The notes under the pieces are model-generated. The model worked only from the letters and a program-made list of their open reading frames with translations. It was not told where the DNA came from and ran no database searches. Made by a program: the position numbers and the translations under genes. 64,000 bases of DNA from CAVOHU01 sp963817885 (GTDB lineage Bacteria; Acidobacteriota; Vicinamibacteria; Vicinamibacterales; JAKQTR01). Shown piece after piece: positions 53,347 to 62,364 of this stretch. Position 1 is the first letter of the stretch; each line of letters opens with the position of its first letter. The DNA lies in assembly GCA_963817885.1 (NCBI GenBank), contig CAWFQE010000007.1, positions 1 to 64,000 of the forward strand, given 5' to 3'.

Positions 53347-54404
53347 TCGATCCATCCGCCGCCGAGCGTTGTGTCGTCGTCGTAGAACACGACGGCCTGG
53401 CCGGGCGTAATCGCGGGCTGCGGCTGGTCGAATTCGACCCGCACGCGGTGGTCGTCGATTGGCTCGACCATGGCGGGCTGCGCGCGGTGGCGGTAGCGGA
53501 TCTGTGCCGTGACGCGCCGGGCTTCGCCGGGCGCGGCGCCGGCGACCCAGCTGACCCGGGCCGCGGTCAGCTCTCTCCCTTCGACGGATTCTTTCGGGCC
53601 GACCGTGACCAGGCGCTGCCCCGCGTCCAGTTTCACGACGTAGAGGGGCTGGGCCGATGCGATACCAAGGCCCTTCCGCTGCCCGATCGTGAAACGGTGA
53701 ACGCCGTCGTGGCGGCCGATGACGTGGCCGTCCTGGCCGACGACGAGTCCCGATCGATCTGCCGGGCGCAGGCGATCGACCACCGCCGCGTAGTCGCCGT
53801 CCGGCACGAAGCAGATTTCCTGGCTGTCGGGCTTCTGCGCGACCGGCAGGCCACGATCCGCCGCAATCTGCCGCACCTGGGGCTTGGTCATCGAGCCCAC
53901 AGGGAACACGGCGCGCGCGAGCTGCTCCTGGGTGAGCGCGAACAGGAAGTAACTCTGATCCTTCGCGGGGTCGAGCCCGCGCTTGAGGATGAACCGGCCG
54001 GAGGGGTCCTGCTCGACGCGTGCGTAGTGGCCGGTCGCCACCTGATCGGCGCCCAGGCCCGCGGCGCGCTCGACCAGCGTCGAGAACTTCAGATCGCTGT
54101 TGCAGTGCGCGCAGGGCAGGGGCGTGCGGCCGGCCGAGTATTCCTCGACGAAATTGCCGATGACAATCTCCTCGAACAGGCGCTCGAGGTTCACGACGTA
54201 GTGAGGGATGCCGAGCGCGCGCGCGACGCGGCGCGCGTCGTGCAGATCGTCGATCGCGCAGCACGTGCCGAATCGGGGCCGTCCCTCTTCCTGGTCGTAC
54301 AGCTGCATCGACACGCCGACCACGTCGTAGCCGGCCTCGATCAGCAGCGCCGCGGCCACCGACGAATCGACGCCGCCCGACATGGCCACGACGATGCGGG
54401 TCAT
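53343..54404 (-). CDS. mnmA: tRNA 2-thiouridylase MnmA
   Basis: A 353-residue tRNA-specific 2-thiouridylase that thiolates U34 of tRNA-Lys, tRNA-Glu and tRNA-Gln. The N-terminal PP-loop is VAMSGGVDSSVAA. The active cysteine is in CAHCNSD, and the second catalytic cysteine in QEICFVPDGDYA. ATG 54404 is chosen over the longer frame to 54929, which overlaps the upstream gene. Its start overlaps the stop of the cysteine desulfurase gene by 4 bases (54401-54404), and that enzyme supplies the sulfur. The end overlaps trxB convergently. Confidence 0.94.
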   Translation of the reverse strand: MTRIVVAMSGGVDSSVAAALLIEAGYDVVGVSMQLYDQEEGRPRFGTCCAIDDLHDARRVARALGIPHYVVNLERLFEEIVIGNFVEEYSAGRTPLPCAHCNSDLKFSTLVERAAGLGADQVATGHYARVEQDPSGRFILKRGLDPAKDQSYFLFALTQEQLARAVFPVGSMTKPQVRQIAADRGLPVAQKPDSQEICFVPDGDYAAVVDRLRPADRSGLVVGQDGHVIGRHDGVHRFTIGQRKGLGIASAQPLYVVKLDAGQRLVTVGPKESVEGRELTAARVSWVAGAAPGEARRVTAQIRYRHRAQPAMVEPIDDHRVRVEFDQPQPAITPGQAVVFYDDDTTLGGGWID

Positions 54405-55564
54405 CGCCGGCCCCCCTTCCGGTCGAGGCCCCGGATGCGCTCGACGACGCGGGGGGCCACCTCGATCACGCGGTCGATCTCCGCCTCGGTCGTCGTGCTG
54501 CCGAGGCTGAACCTGATGGCGCTCTGAATCCGCGGCTGCGACAGGCCCATCGCCCGAAGCACGTGCGACGGCTCGAGCGATCCCGAAGAGCAGGCCGCGC
54601 CCGTGGAGACGGCGATGCCCTCGAGGTCGAGCGCGATGAGCAGCGTCTCGGCTTCGATCCCCTGGAAGCTGATGTTCGACGTGTTCGGCACGCGCGAGGC
54701 GGGATCCCCGTTGACGATCGCCCCGGGGATCCGATCGAGCAGCCCCGCTTCGAGCCGGTCCCGCAGTGCCGAGAGTCTCGCCGCGTCCTTCCCGGTGCCG
54801 GCAGCAGCCAGGGCGGCGGCCACGCCGAACCCGACAATCGCCGGCACATTCTCGGTCCCCGCGCGACGGCCGCGCTCCTGCCGGCCGCCGGTGAAGATCG
54901 GCTGCATGCGGATGCCGCGACGCATCCACAGCGCGCCGACACCCTTCGGGCCGCCCAGCTTGTGGGCCGACAGCGACAGCAGGTCGACGCCGAGCTCGCC
55001 CACGCGCACCGGGATCTTCCCGGCGGACTGGACGGCATCGGTGTGGAAGAGCGCGCGGCGTTCGTGCGCGATGCGCGCCAGCTCGCCAACGGGCTGGATG
55101 GTGCCGATCTCGTTGTTCGCGTGCATGACCGAGACGATGGAGGTCTCGTCGGTCAGCGCCGCCCTCAGGCTCTCGGGGTCGACGACCCCCGAGGCCGGCA
55201 CGGGGAGCCAGCTGATCGTCCAGCCCCGCTTCGCGAGTGCCTTGGCGGTATTGAGCACGGCCTCGTGTTCGATGGCCGAGACCACGAGGTGGCGGCGGTC
55301 GGTCGTCTCGATCGCGTCGGCCATGCCGCGCAACGCAAGGTTGTCACCTTCCGTTCCGCCGCCGGTGAACACGACGTCGCCGGGCTCAGCTCCGATCAGG
55401 TCGGCGACCTCCGATCGAGCGTCGTCGAGTGCCGCCTTGGCCTGCTGGCCAAAGTAGTGGATGCTCGACGCATTGCCGGGCAGCTCGCGCAGGGCCCGGA
55501 CCATGGCGTCGACCGAGGCAGGCACCAAGGGTGCTGACGCATTCCAGTCGAGGTAGATCCGCAC
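54401..55564 (-). CDS. Cysteine desulfurase (NifS/IscS class)
   Basis: A 387-residue PLP enzyme that removes sulfur from cysteine as a persulfide. The PLP lysine is in SLSAHKLGGPKG (about residue 201), the cofactor-binding HTDAVQS and SVMHANNEIGTIQ are present, and the active-site cysteine lies in GAACSSGSLEPS near residue 325. The start is GTG 55564. The ATGA overlap with mnmA and the shared transcript indicate that it feeds sulfur to tRNA thiolation, as other members of the family do. A promoter is suggested just upstream. Confidence 0.92.
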   Translation of the reverse strand: MRIYLDWNASAPLVPASVDAMVRALRELPGNASSIHYFGQQAKAALDDARSEVADLIGAEPGDVVFTGGGTEGDNLALRGMADAIETTDRRHLVVSAIEHEAVLNTAKALAKRGWTISWLPVPASGVVDPESLRAALTDETSIVSVMHANNEIGTIQPVGELARIAHERRALFHTDAVQSAGKIPVRVGELGVDLLSLSAHKLGGPKGVGALWMRRGIRMQPIFTGGRQERGRRAGTENVPAIVGFGVAAALAAAGTGKDAARLSALRDRLEAGLLDRIPGAIVNGDPASRVPNTSNISFQGIEAETLLIALDLEGIAVSTGAACSSGSLEPSHVLRAMGLSQPRIQSAIRFSLGSTTTEAEIDRVIEVAPRVVERIRGLDRKGGRR

Positions 55565-55575
55565 GTAGGCCTTCG

Positions 55576-55604
55576 ATCATAGCACCCGCGCTAACCATCG
55601 GCAA
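55576..55604 (-). promoter_or_regulatory. Promoter of the cysteine desulfurase-mnmA operon
   Basis: On the minus strand TTGCCG (55599-55604) and TATGAT (55576-55581) are 17 bases apart, with TGC directly before the -10 (extended). The transcript would begin only a few bases before the GTG at 55564, so the message is nearly leaderless. Confidence 0.6.
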
Positions 55605-55613
55605 CGAAAGGAC

Positions 55614-55642
55614 TAGACTACATCGTAGGCCTTCCATATACT
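55614..55642 (+). promoter_or_regulatory. Promoter of the bactofilin gene
   Basis: TAGACT (55614-55619) and TATACT (55637-55642) are separated by 17 bases on the plus strand. It faces away from the desulfurase promoter. The 11-base CGTAGGCCTTC occurs at 55564 and again at 55624 and may be a shared element of the two promoters. Confidence 0.65.
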
Positions 55643-55758
55643 GGCGCCAGATTGAGCCGGATCGACGCAAGGTCCGCCCGCCCGATTGGCAGCAGTCATC
55701 TCGCCGCCTGCCGCCGGTTCACCCCCCGGGCGCGCCATAGCCGGAGGGCGCGACGCAC

Positions 55759-56196
55759 ATGGAACACGAGACAGCCAACATCGGGAAGTCCGTCGTCATC
55801 AAGGGTGAGCTAGATGGAAGCGAGGACCTCACGGTGGACGGCCAGGTCGAGGGCAAAATCGAACTGCGCGATCACACCCTGACCATCGGCGCCAACGGCC
55901 GGATCAAGGCGCAGGTCTTCGCCAAGTCCGTGGTCGTGCTCGGCGAGTTGATCGGCAACATCAACGCGGCCGAGAAGGTCGATATCCGCGAAGACGGGTC
56001 GGTGGACGGCGACATCGTGGCGCCGCGCATCGCCATTGCCGAGGGGGCCCATTTCCGCGGCAGCATCGACATGCAGCGCAAGGGGCAGGCGCCGGACAGG
56101 CCGCCGGCCGGTGTGGCACTGACACCGGCGGAACACAAGATCGGCGCAGCCGCCGTACCTGCAGTTTCCGAGGCGCCTCCGCGATTCGATCTCTGA
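55759..56196 (+). CDS. Bactofilin
   Basis: A 145-residue cytoskeletal protein that polymerises into filaments without nucleotide. The repeated pattern VVIKGELDGSEDLTVDGQVEGKI, LTIGANGRIKAQV, VVVLGELIGNINAAEKVDI is the beta-helix of the DUF583 bactofilin core. A flexible tail follows residue 115. It often serves cell shape or localisation. It is followed 30 bases downstream by a methyltransferase gene on the same strand. Confidence 0.92.
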   Translation: MEHETANIGKSVVIKGELDGSEDLTVDGQVEGKIELRDHTLTIGANGRIKAQVFAKSVVVLGELIGNINAAEKVDIREDGSVDGDIVAPRIAIAEGAHFRGSIDMQRKGQAPDRPPAGVALTPAEHKIGAAAVPAVSEAPPRFDL

Positions 56197-56226
56197 CCGG
56201 GGGAGTCCCCGAAGCGAGGGACGAGG

Positions 56227-56916
56227 ATGCCTCCCGACACGCTGACCAGCCTGTTGGCTCGCCTGAGGTCCGCGAGTCGGCGCGCGCGCGGACCGTCCGA
56301 CCGCACCAATCACGGCGTGTACCGCACGCGAGCCCTGCGCAGGTTCATCACCGGCCTGCAGTCGCAGCCGGGCCCCGTCATTCTCGACCTCGGGCCGGTC
56401 AACGGCACCAGCCTGTCGTTCCTGGGCGATCGGCTGGGCTGCAAGGTCTTCATCGAGGACCTGTTCGGGGACCTCGACACGATCGTCCGCACGGGCCGGG
56501 CCGGCCAGCTGGCTCAGTACCTGGCGTCGAGGTTCCCGCACGGCGAGCACTCGATCGATGGCGTGTTCTGCTGGGACCTGGTCGACTATCTGCCCGATCC
56601 CGCGGCCCGCGTGCTGGCGGCGCAGCTGATGCGCGTGCTGCGGCCGGGCGGCCTGCTGCTGGCGCTGGTCGCGATGATTCCATACCAGGGCGGATACCGG
56701 ACCGACTACGTGATCGAGGATGATGAACATCTCCGGCACCGCCTGCGATCCACGTCGTTGACATCGCAGCCGGTGCGGTTGCGGAGGGATGTCGAGCGGC
56801 TCTTCGGTGAACTGCAGGTCGAAGAGAGCTTCCTGCTGCTGCACCACCAGCAGGAGTTCCTGTTCCGGAAGCCCCCGGAAGGACACCCATGGCCCGTCCC
56901 ATCGTCGCGCTCCTGA
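56227..56916 (+). CDS. SAM-dependent class I methyltransferase
   Basis: A 229-residue protein with the class I fold: PVILDLGPVNGTSLSFLGDRLG (SAM motif I), DGVFCWDLVDYL (motif III region) and RVLRPGGLLLAL (motif VII region). The catalytic side is not diagnostic, so the substrate is unknown. It overlaps the start of the SAM hydrolase gene by 28 bases, suggesting translational coupling. It may be a regulator of its neighbours or act in envelope metabolism, but that is guesswork. Confidence 0.78.
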   Translation: MPPDTLTSLLARLRSASRRARGPSDRTNHGVYRTRALRRFITGLQSQPGPVILDLGPVNGTSLSFLGDRLGCKVFIEDLFGDLDTIVRTGRAGQLAQYLASRFPHGEHSIDGVFCWDLVDYLPDPAARVLAAQLMRVLRPGGLLLALVAMIPYQGGYRTDYVIEDDEHLRHRLRSTSLTSQPVRLRRDVERLFGELQVEESFLLLHHQQEFLFRKPPEGHPWPVPSSRS

Positions 56917-57680
56917 CCGATTTCGGCACCCGGGACCATTACGTCGGCGCGATGAAAGGCGTCGTGCTCGGGGTGTGTCCCGACGTCACGCTGGTGGACG
57001 TGACCCACGAGGTGCCGCCGCACGACATCCTTGCGGGGGCGCTCGAACTTGCCGCCTGCTACCGGTACTTTCCCGCGGGCACCATCTTCCTGGTCGTCGT
57101 CGATCCGGGCGTCGGGTCCTCCAGGTCCGCGCTGGCCGCGGAGGTCGGCGACTTCCGGTTCGTCGCGCCCGACAATGGCGTGCTGGCCCCGGTATTCGAG
57201 GAACAGTCCCCTCGGCGCGTGGTGGTGCTGACCGAGCGGCGCTATGCGAGGCCGACCATCAGCCGGACCTTCGAGGGGCGGGACCGCTTCGCCCCTGCCG
57301 CGGGCTGGCTCGCCAAGGGCGTCGAGTTGACGGCGCTCGGGCGCATCACGCACGAGTACCAGGCGCTCATCCTCCCGCGGCCGGTCGTCGACGGCGATCA
57401 CGCGTCGGGCCAGGTGCTTCGCGTCGATCGATTCGGCAACCTGGTGACCAACCTCGATCGCCGCACCGTCGAGCGAATCCGCGACCGGGGGGCGATGAAG
57501 GTTCACGTCGGTGGTTTCGAGGTGACGCACCTGGTCGCGACCTACGCGGAAGCCGACACGGGCGAGTTGTGCGCGCTGTTCGGGAGCACAGACATGCTGG
57601 AGATTGCCCTGAACGCCGGGCACGCGGCCGACCTGCTCGGCGTCGGTCGCGGCGCCTCGGTCGAAGTGGTCGTGACATAG
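56889..57680 (+). CDS. S-adenosyl-L-methionine hydrolase (adenosine-forming)
   Basis: A 263-residue protein of the DUF62 / SAM hydroxide adenosyltransferase family, which splits SAM into adenosine and methionine using water. Motifs are LLTDFGTRDHYVGAMKG, VVVDPGVGSSR, APDNGVL and the C-terminal DRFGNLVTNL. It is complete in length. Its start overlaps the methyltransferase gene by 28 bases; the neighbour uses SAM as well, but no functional link is shown. Confidence 0.88.
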   Translation: MARPIVALLTDFGTRDHYVGAMKGVVLGVCPDVTLVDVTHEVPPHDILAGALELAACYRYFPAGTIFLVVVDPGVGSSRSALAAEVGDFRFVAPDNGVLAPVFEEQSPRRVVVLTERRYARPTISRTFEGRDRFAPAAGWLAKGVELTALGRITHEYQALILPRPVVDGDHASGQVLRVDRFGNLVTNLDRRTVERIRDRGAMKVHVGGFEVTHLVATYAEADTGELCALFGSTDMLEIALNAGHAADLLGVGRGASVEVVVT

Positions 57681-57687
57681 AAGCCTG

Positions 57688-57696
57688 TGCTAGCAT
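57688..57696 (+). promoter_or_regulatory. Extended -10 before the acyl-CoA dehydrogenase gene
   Basis: TGCTAGCAT lies about 54 bases before the ATG at 57750. It matches the TGCTA-type extended -10 seen at other core genes. Confidence 0.45.
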
Positions 57697-57749
57697 TCTC
57701 TTTTTTCCCCGGTTGACCTGCACCGCCCGATCAATCCCTGGATACCTCC

Positions 57750-58964
57750 ATGAATTTCGATCTGACTGACGAACACCGGATGCTTGAGCAGTCCGTGCGC
57801 GAATGGGGCGCACGCGAAGTCGCGCCGCACATCAAGGAGCTGGACCGCGAGCATCGATTCGATCCGAAGATCCTCCCGCAGATGGCCGAGCTCGGCCTGC
57901 TGGGCATCTGCGTGCCCGCGGAGTATGGCGGATCCGGAATGGACTACGTGAGTCTCGGGCTGGCCAGCGAGGAGCTCGAGTACCTCGACACGTCGCTGCG
58001 GGTCATCATGTCGGTGCACGTCGGGCTGAACTCCCTGAGCCTGCTCAGCTGGGGCAGCGAGGACCTGAAGCGGCGGTACCTCGTGCCACAGGCCGCCGGC
58101 AAGAAGATCGGCACCTTCGGGCTGACCGAGCCCGCGGCCGGCAGTGACGTGCGCGGGATCCAGATGGTCGCCGTGCGACGGGGCGATCGATACGTGCTGT
58201 CGGGCGAGAAGATGTGGATCTCGCTCGCGGATGTCGCCGACAACTTCCTCGTGGTCGCGTGGACCGACCTCGAGAAGAAGAAGCAGCGGGATCCGTCGGG
58301 CCTGAGCGCGTTCATCGTCGAGCGGGCGTTCAAGGGCTTCTCGAGCGGCACGATCAAGGAAAAGTGGGGGATCCTGGCCGGCAACACGGGGTTCTTCACA
58401 CTCAACGAGGTGGAGGTTCCCGAGTCCAACATGCTCGGGCTCCCCGGCGAGGGATTCAAGATCGCGATGTTCGCGCTCGACCAGGGGCGGTTCACGGTCG
58501 CGGCGGGAGCGACCGGCCTCATCCGGGCGTGCCGTGACGCGAGCGTGAAATACGCGAAGGAGCGCAAGGCGTTCGGCAGCGAGATCGCGCAGTACCAGCT
58601 GGTCAAGCAGATGATCGCGACCATGGAGTCCGACTACCAGGCTTCCCGGCTGCTGTGGCTGCGTTCCGGGTGGCTGAAGAACGAAGGCCGTCGCTGCACC
58701 CGCGAGACGGGCCTGGCGAAGTGGTTTGCCACGGTCGGATCGGAGCGCGCCGCCGGCAACGCCGTCGAGGTGCACGGCGCCAACGGCTACTCGGACGACT
58801 ATCCCGTCGGACGCTTCTATCGAAACTGCAAGGGCGCGGTGATCTACGAGGGCACCCGCGAGATCCATACGCTGATGCAGGCGGACTACGTGCTGGGCTT
58901 CCGGGAAGATCGGCCGACGCGGTGCGGCCTGCCGGCCTACCGCGGATCCCGACCCGGCAACTGA
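57750..58964 (+). CDS. Acyl-CoA dehydrogenase
   Basis: A 404-residue FAD enzyme that introduces an alpha,beta double bond into acyl-CoA. It shows the N-terminal helical domain, FGLTEPAAGSDV (FAD-binding motif), an intact middle beta domain, and the C-terminal YEGTREIHTLMQ, whose Glu fits the catalytic base of the family. Length and layout suggest the glutaryl-CoA or short-chain subgroup. The MFS gene starts 3 bases after its stop, so they share a transcript. Confidence 0.9.
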   Translation: MNFDLTDEHRMLEQSVREWGAREVAPHIKELDREHRFDPKILPQMAELGLLGICVPAEYGGSGMDYVSLGLASEELEYLDTSLRVIMSVHVGLNSLSLLSWGSEDLKRRYLVPQAAGKKIGTFGLTEPAAGSDVRGIQMVAVRRGDRYVLSGEKMWISLADVADNFLVVAWTDLEKKKQRDPSGLSAFIVERAFKGFSSGTIKEKWGILAGNTGFFTLNEVEVPESNMLGLPGEGFKIAMFALDQGRFTVAAGATGLIRACRDASVKYAKERKAFGSEIAQYQLVKQMIATMESDYQASRLLWLRSGWLKNEGRRCTRETGLAKWFATVGSERAAGNAVEVHGANGYSDDYPVGRFYRNCKGAVIYEGTREIHTLMQADYVLGFREDRPTRCGLPAYRGSRPGN

Positions 58965-58967
58965 CGC

Positions 58968-60197
58968 ATGGCTGCTGCGAGATCCTGGAGGCGGAACCAG
59001 TTCGCTGTCGTCGCCGCCGCCTTCGCCGGATTCACGGGCTTCACGCTCGTGATGCCGTTCCTGCCGCTCTACATTCGACAGCTCGGCGTCCAGGACGTCG
59101 GCGAGGTCGCCCTCTGGGCGGGCCTGAGCCTGGGCGTCACGCCCGCCGTCACCGCCGCGCTCTCGCCATTCTGGGGCCGGCTGGCGGATCGGTTCGGGCG
59201 GAAGATCATGGTCATGCGGTCGCTCGGGAGCTTCGTGATCATCATGGCCGCGATGGCCTACGTGACCGCCGCCTGGCAGATCTTCGCGCTGCGTGCCATC
59301 CAGGGCCTCTTTGCCGGCTACGGAGGCCTGACGCTCGCCATGGCGGCGGAGTCCGCGCCGCGCGATCGCATGGCGTCCGCCATCGGCACCGTTCAGACCG
59401 CTCAGCGCCTGGGCCCGGCCATTGGCCCGGTGATTGGCGGCGTCGTCGCCGGGCTGGTCGGGTTGCGCCGGGCGTTCTTCGTGACGGCGGCCTTCTATGC
59501 GCTGGCGGTCGTCCTGGTCGCCGTGCTCTACCGGGATCCGGAGCTGCATGACGAAGCGGGCGACACCGATGGCGAGACGGTCAGCTTTCGCACGCTGCTC
59601 GGATACCCGAATTTCATCATGGTGATGATCGCCATCTTCGCCATCACCTTCGTCGATCGCAGCTTCGGGCCGATGCTGCCGCTCTACGTGGCGAGCCTCG
59701 GCGTCCCGCCAGGCGATGTCGCGCTGTTCTCGGGGCTGCTGTTCTCGGCCGCGGCGATCGGCGGCGCCGTCGGCAATCAATGCTGCGGTTGGCTGCTCGA
59801 TCGCTGGTCGCCGCTCTCCGTGATCGGCTGGGCCTCGCTGGCCTCCGCGGCGACCCTCGGTGCATTCCTCGTCACCAGTCACGTGTGGATCCTCACGATC
59901 GTCTTTGCCGTGTTCGGTGTCGGGATCGGCGCGGGTACCACCGCGGGCTATACCGCAGGCGGGCGCGTGATCCCCGCGAGAGTGCACGGCACCGGATTCG
60001 GGCTGCTGACCGGAGCCGGGCTCGCCGGGCTCGCGCTCAGCCCGGTCGTGAGCGGCCTGCTGACAACGAGCGGGTTCTTCGTGATCTTCGTGCTGGACGT
60101 GTGCGTGCTGATTGCGCTGGCCTTCTCCGTGCGGCGGTCCGACGGGCGTGCCAGACCCGGTGAAGCGATCGCAGAGGGGCCAGGGATGGTGGAGTAG
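58968..60197 (+). CDS. MFS transporter
   Basis: A 409-residue major-facilitator protein with twelve predicted membrane segments. The cytoplasmic loop motif GRLADRFGRKIMVMR (motif A, about 68-82) and RLGPAIGPVIGGVVAG (motif C of drug/H+ antiporters) point to an efflux-type carrier of the MdtG/TetA kind. The substrate is unknown. It begins 3 bases after the acyl-CoA dehydrogenase stop. Confidence 0.88.
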   Translation: MAAARSWRRNQFAVVAAAFAGFTGFTLVMPFLPLYIRQLGVQDVGEVALWAGLSLGVTPAVTAALSPFWGRLADRFGRKIMVMRSLGSFVIIMAAMAYVTAAWQIFALRAIQGLFAGYGGLTLAMAAESAPRDRMASAIGTVQTAQRLGPAIGPVIGGVVAGLVGLRRAFFVTAAFYALAVVLVAVLYRDPELHDEAGDTDGETVSFRTLLGYPNFIMVMIAIFAITFVDRSFGPMLPLYVASLGVPPGDVALFSGLLFSAAAIGGAVGNQCCGWLLDRWSPLSVIGWASLASAATLGAFLVTSHVWILTIVFAVFGVGIGAGTTAGYTAGGRVIPARVHGTGFGLLTGAGLAGLALSPVVSGLLTTSGFFVIFVLDVCVLIALAFSVRRSDGRARPGEAIAEGPGMVE

Positions 60198-60238
60198 CCG
60201 TCGGACCGTTCCGAAGGCCCGGGAGGATTCGCCGCGAT

Positions 60239-61726
60239 CTAGAAGAACACCCAGGTTACCAAGGCGAAGGCCGGGAGCAGGATCGCCGCCGACCAGAGCA
60301 TGTATCCGAAGAACCCCGGCATCTTCACCCGCTGTTCCCTGGCAATCGACCAGACCATGAGGTTCGGGCCGTTGCCGATATAGGTGTTCGCACCCATGAA
60401 CACCGCCCCAGCCGAGATCGCCTTCAGATAGAGGATGAATGTCCCTGAGCCCGGCGTGGTGATCGCGCCGGTCAGGATCCCGGTGACGTCCTCCGGCCGA
60501 ATGCCAAGGCTGCCGAGCGCCATGTTGAAGCTGGCCAGGTAGGTGGGCGCATTGTCGAGGACGCTCGACAGGACACCCGTCAGCCAGAAGTAGTGCCACG
60601 GCTCACGGGTCCCGGCCACCAGCGCCGCGAACCCGCCGTCGACGCCCGCGCGGAGGATCATCAGCACGGGAATGATCGTGACGAAGATCCCCACGAAGAG
60701 GTACGCGACTTCCTTGATCGGCGTCCAGCTGAACTGGTTGTCCGCGTGAACCTTCGCCGGAGTCGTGCGAATCGAGATCACCCCCGCCAGCAGGATGAGC
60801 GCGTCCCGGACCAGGCCGCTGTATTCCGCATGGATGCCCAGGACCGATATCTCCCCGGACTTCCAGGCGCCGGAGAGCATCACGGACCCGAGCACCACGG
60901 CAAGCAGCAGGAAATTATGGCCGCCCTCGATCTCGAATCGGATCTTCCTGATCGGCACATGGTGATCTGGCCGGTGCTCGATCTCGCGCCGGACGAGCAC
61001 CCAGTCGATCACGACGAACGCGCCCAGGACGCCCGCCGTGACGAGGAGGAAGTGGGGCAACAACCGGAGGGTCCAGAAGAAGGGAACCCCGTGGATGAAC
61101 CCCAGGAAGAGCGGCGGATCGCCGAGCGGCGTCAGGAGCCCGCCGATGTTCGACACCAGGAAGATGAAGAACACGAACACGTGCCCGCGGCGCTTCCTCC
61201 ACGCGTTGGCGCGGAGCATGGGGCGGAGCATCAGCATCGATGCCCCGGTCGTGCCCATGACCGACGCCAGCAGCGTGCCGGCCACGAGGAATGCGGCATT
61301 CAGGCTCGGCGTTCCGACCAGCGTGGCGCGGAGGTAGATGCCGCCCGACACGGTGTAGAGGCCCCAGAGCAGGATGATGAAGGGGAGGTAGTCTGACACC
61401 AGGGTGTCGGCGACTTTCCAGAGCGCGACCGGGCCGAATTCCACCGCGAACGGGGCGGCGAAGAGGAACGCCCACGCGATCGCCACCTGGTGAAACCGAT
61501 CCGCCCAGAAGCGTGGCACGAGCAGCGGCATCATCGCCATCGAGAGGAGGATGCCCGCGAAGGGGAGCCCGCTCCAGAGGGGCAGGTGGCGGCCGATGGC
61601 ATCCGCCTGCGCCTCGAACGACGGCGCCGCCGCCTGCACGGCGCCGAGGCTGGCACCGATTCCGGCCATTGTCAGTGCAATCGCCCAGCGTGCCGCCGGC
61701 CTGACAGCGTAAGATGAGGATGCCAT
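60239..61726 (-). CDS. NhaD-like sodium:proton antiporter
   Basis: A 495-residue membrane protein of the ion-transporter superfamily, with many hydrophobic segments. Family signatures are SNIGGLLTPLGDPPL, SVLDNAPTYL and NTYIGNGPNLM, the three conserved polar loops of NhaD/ArsB-type antiporters. I read the start at ATG 61726. A longer frame to 61828 would overlap tsaC fully, and an ATG at 61669 is also possible, since no ribosome site is clear. At 61726 the start codon overlaps the tsaC start codon by two bases on the other strand. Confidence 0.83.
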   Translation of the reverse strand: MASSSYAVRPAARWAIALTMAGIGASLGAVQAAAPSFEAQADAIGRHLPLWSGLPFAGILLSMAMMPLLVPRFWADRFHQVAIAWAFLFAAPFAVEFGPVALWKVADTLVSDYLPFIILLWGLYTVSGGIYLRATLVGTPSLNAAFLVAGTLLASVMGTTGASMLMLRPMLRANAWRKRRGHVFVFFIFLVSNIGGLLTPLGDPPLFLGFIHGVPFFWTLRLLPHFLLVTAGVLGAFVVIDWVLVRREIEHRPDHHVPIRKIRFEIEGGHNFLLLAVVLGSVMLSGAWKSGEISVLGIHAEYSGLVRDALILLAGVISIRTTPAKVHADNQFSWTPIKEVAYLFVGIFVTIIPVLMILRAGVDGGFAALVAGTREPWHYFWLTGVLSSVLDNAPTYLASFNMALGSLGIRPEDVTGILTGAITTPGSGTFILYLKAISAGAVFMGANTYIGNGPNLMVWSIAREQRVKMPGFFGYMLWSAAILLPAFALVTWVFF

Positions 61727-62360
61727 GCAACGAGTGTTCATCAACCCCCGTGACCCCGATCCGGGCGCGATGGCCCAGGCAGCCCTGATCCTCGCCGCAG
61801 GCGGCGTGATCGCGTTCCCGACCGACACGCTCTATGGGCTGGCGGCTGACCCGCGGAACCCCGACGCCGTCCGGAAACTCTACCGCATCAAACTTCGCCG
61901 CGTCGAGCAGGCGATTCCGCTCATTGCCGCGAGCCGGGAGCAACTGGTCGCTTGCGCCGGCGCGCTCCGGCCGATCGACTCGTCGCTTTCCAGGCGATTC
62001 TGGCCCGGTCCGCTCACGCTGGTGTTGCCGTTGTGGGAGGGACTGGCCCCGGAGATCAGCGGCGGCACCGGCACGGTCGCCGTGCGGGTGCCCGACCATC
62101 CGATTGCCCAGGGGCTCTCGGCCGCGCTCGGCTATCCCATCACCTCGACCAGCGCCAACCGATCGGGGCAGAGCCCGCCCGCCTCGGCCATCGGGGTGAC
62201 CGCCTCGATTGGCGAGTCGGTCGATCTCCTGATCGACGGGGGCGCCACCGCCGGGGGCCAGCCGTCGACCATTATCGACGCCTCGAGCGGCGAGCCGCGC
62301 CTGCTGCGGGCCGGCGCGATCCCGTGGGAGCGCGTGCTAGAATTCCTGCGAGAGTCGTGA
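61725..62360 (+). CDS. tsaC: Threonylcarbamoyl-AMP synthase (TsaC/Sua5 family)
   Basis: A 211-residue YrdC-fold enzyme that makes threonylcarbamoyl-AMP for the t6A modification of ANN-reading tRNAs. Motifs are FPTDTLYGLAAD, WPGPLTLVL, VAVRVPDHPIAQ and TSTSANRSG. It lacks the extra Sua5 domain. GAGGA lies about 6 bases upstream of ATG 61725. The divergent start overlap with the antiporter gene is unusual. hflX begins 5 bases after the stop. Confidence 0.92.
   Translation: MQRVFINPRDPDPGAMAQAALILAAGGVIAFPTDTLYGLAADPRNPDAVRKLYRIKLRRVEQAIPLIAASREQLVACAGALRPIDSSLSRRFWPGPLTLVLPLWEGLAPEISGGTGTVAVRVPDHPIAQGLSAALGYPITSTSANRSGQSPPASAIGVTASIGESVDLLIDGGATAGGQPSTIIDASSGEPRLLRAGAIPWERVLEFLRES
62335..62343 (+). 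promoter_or_regulatory. Possible internal promoter for hflX
   Basis: TGCTAGAAT inside the end of tsaC, 22 bases before the hflX ATG. It has the TGCTA extended -10 type but no clear -35, so it could be chance. Confidence 0.35.
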
Positions 62361-62364
62361 CTTC

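Noticed and set aside
57690..60599. A 969-residue open frame antisense to the acyl-CoA dehydrogenase and MFS genes
   Set aside because: Composition is that of a shadow frame and it covers two well-supported genes.
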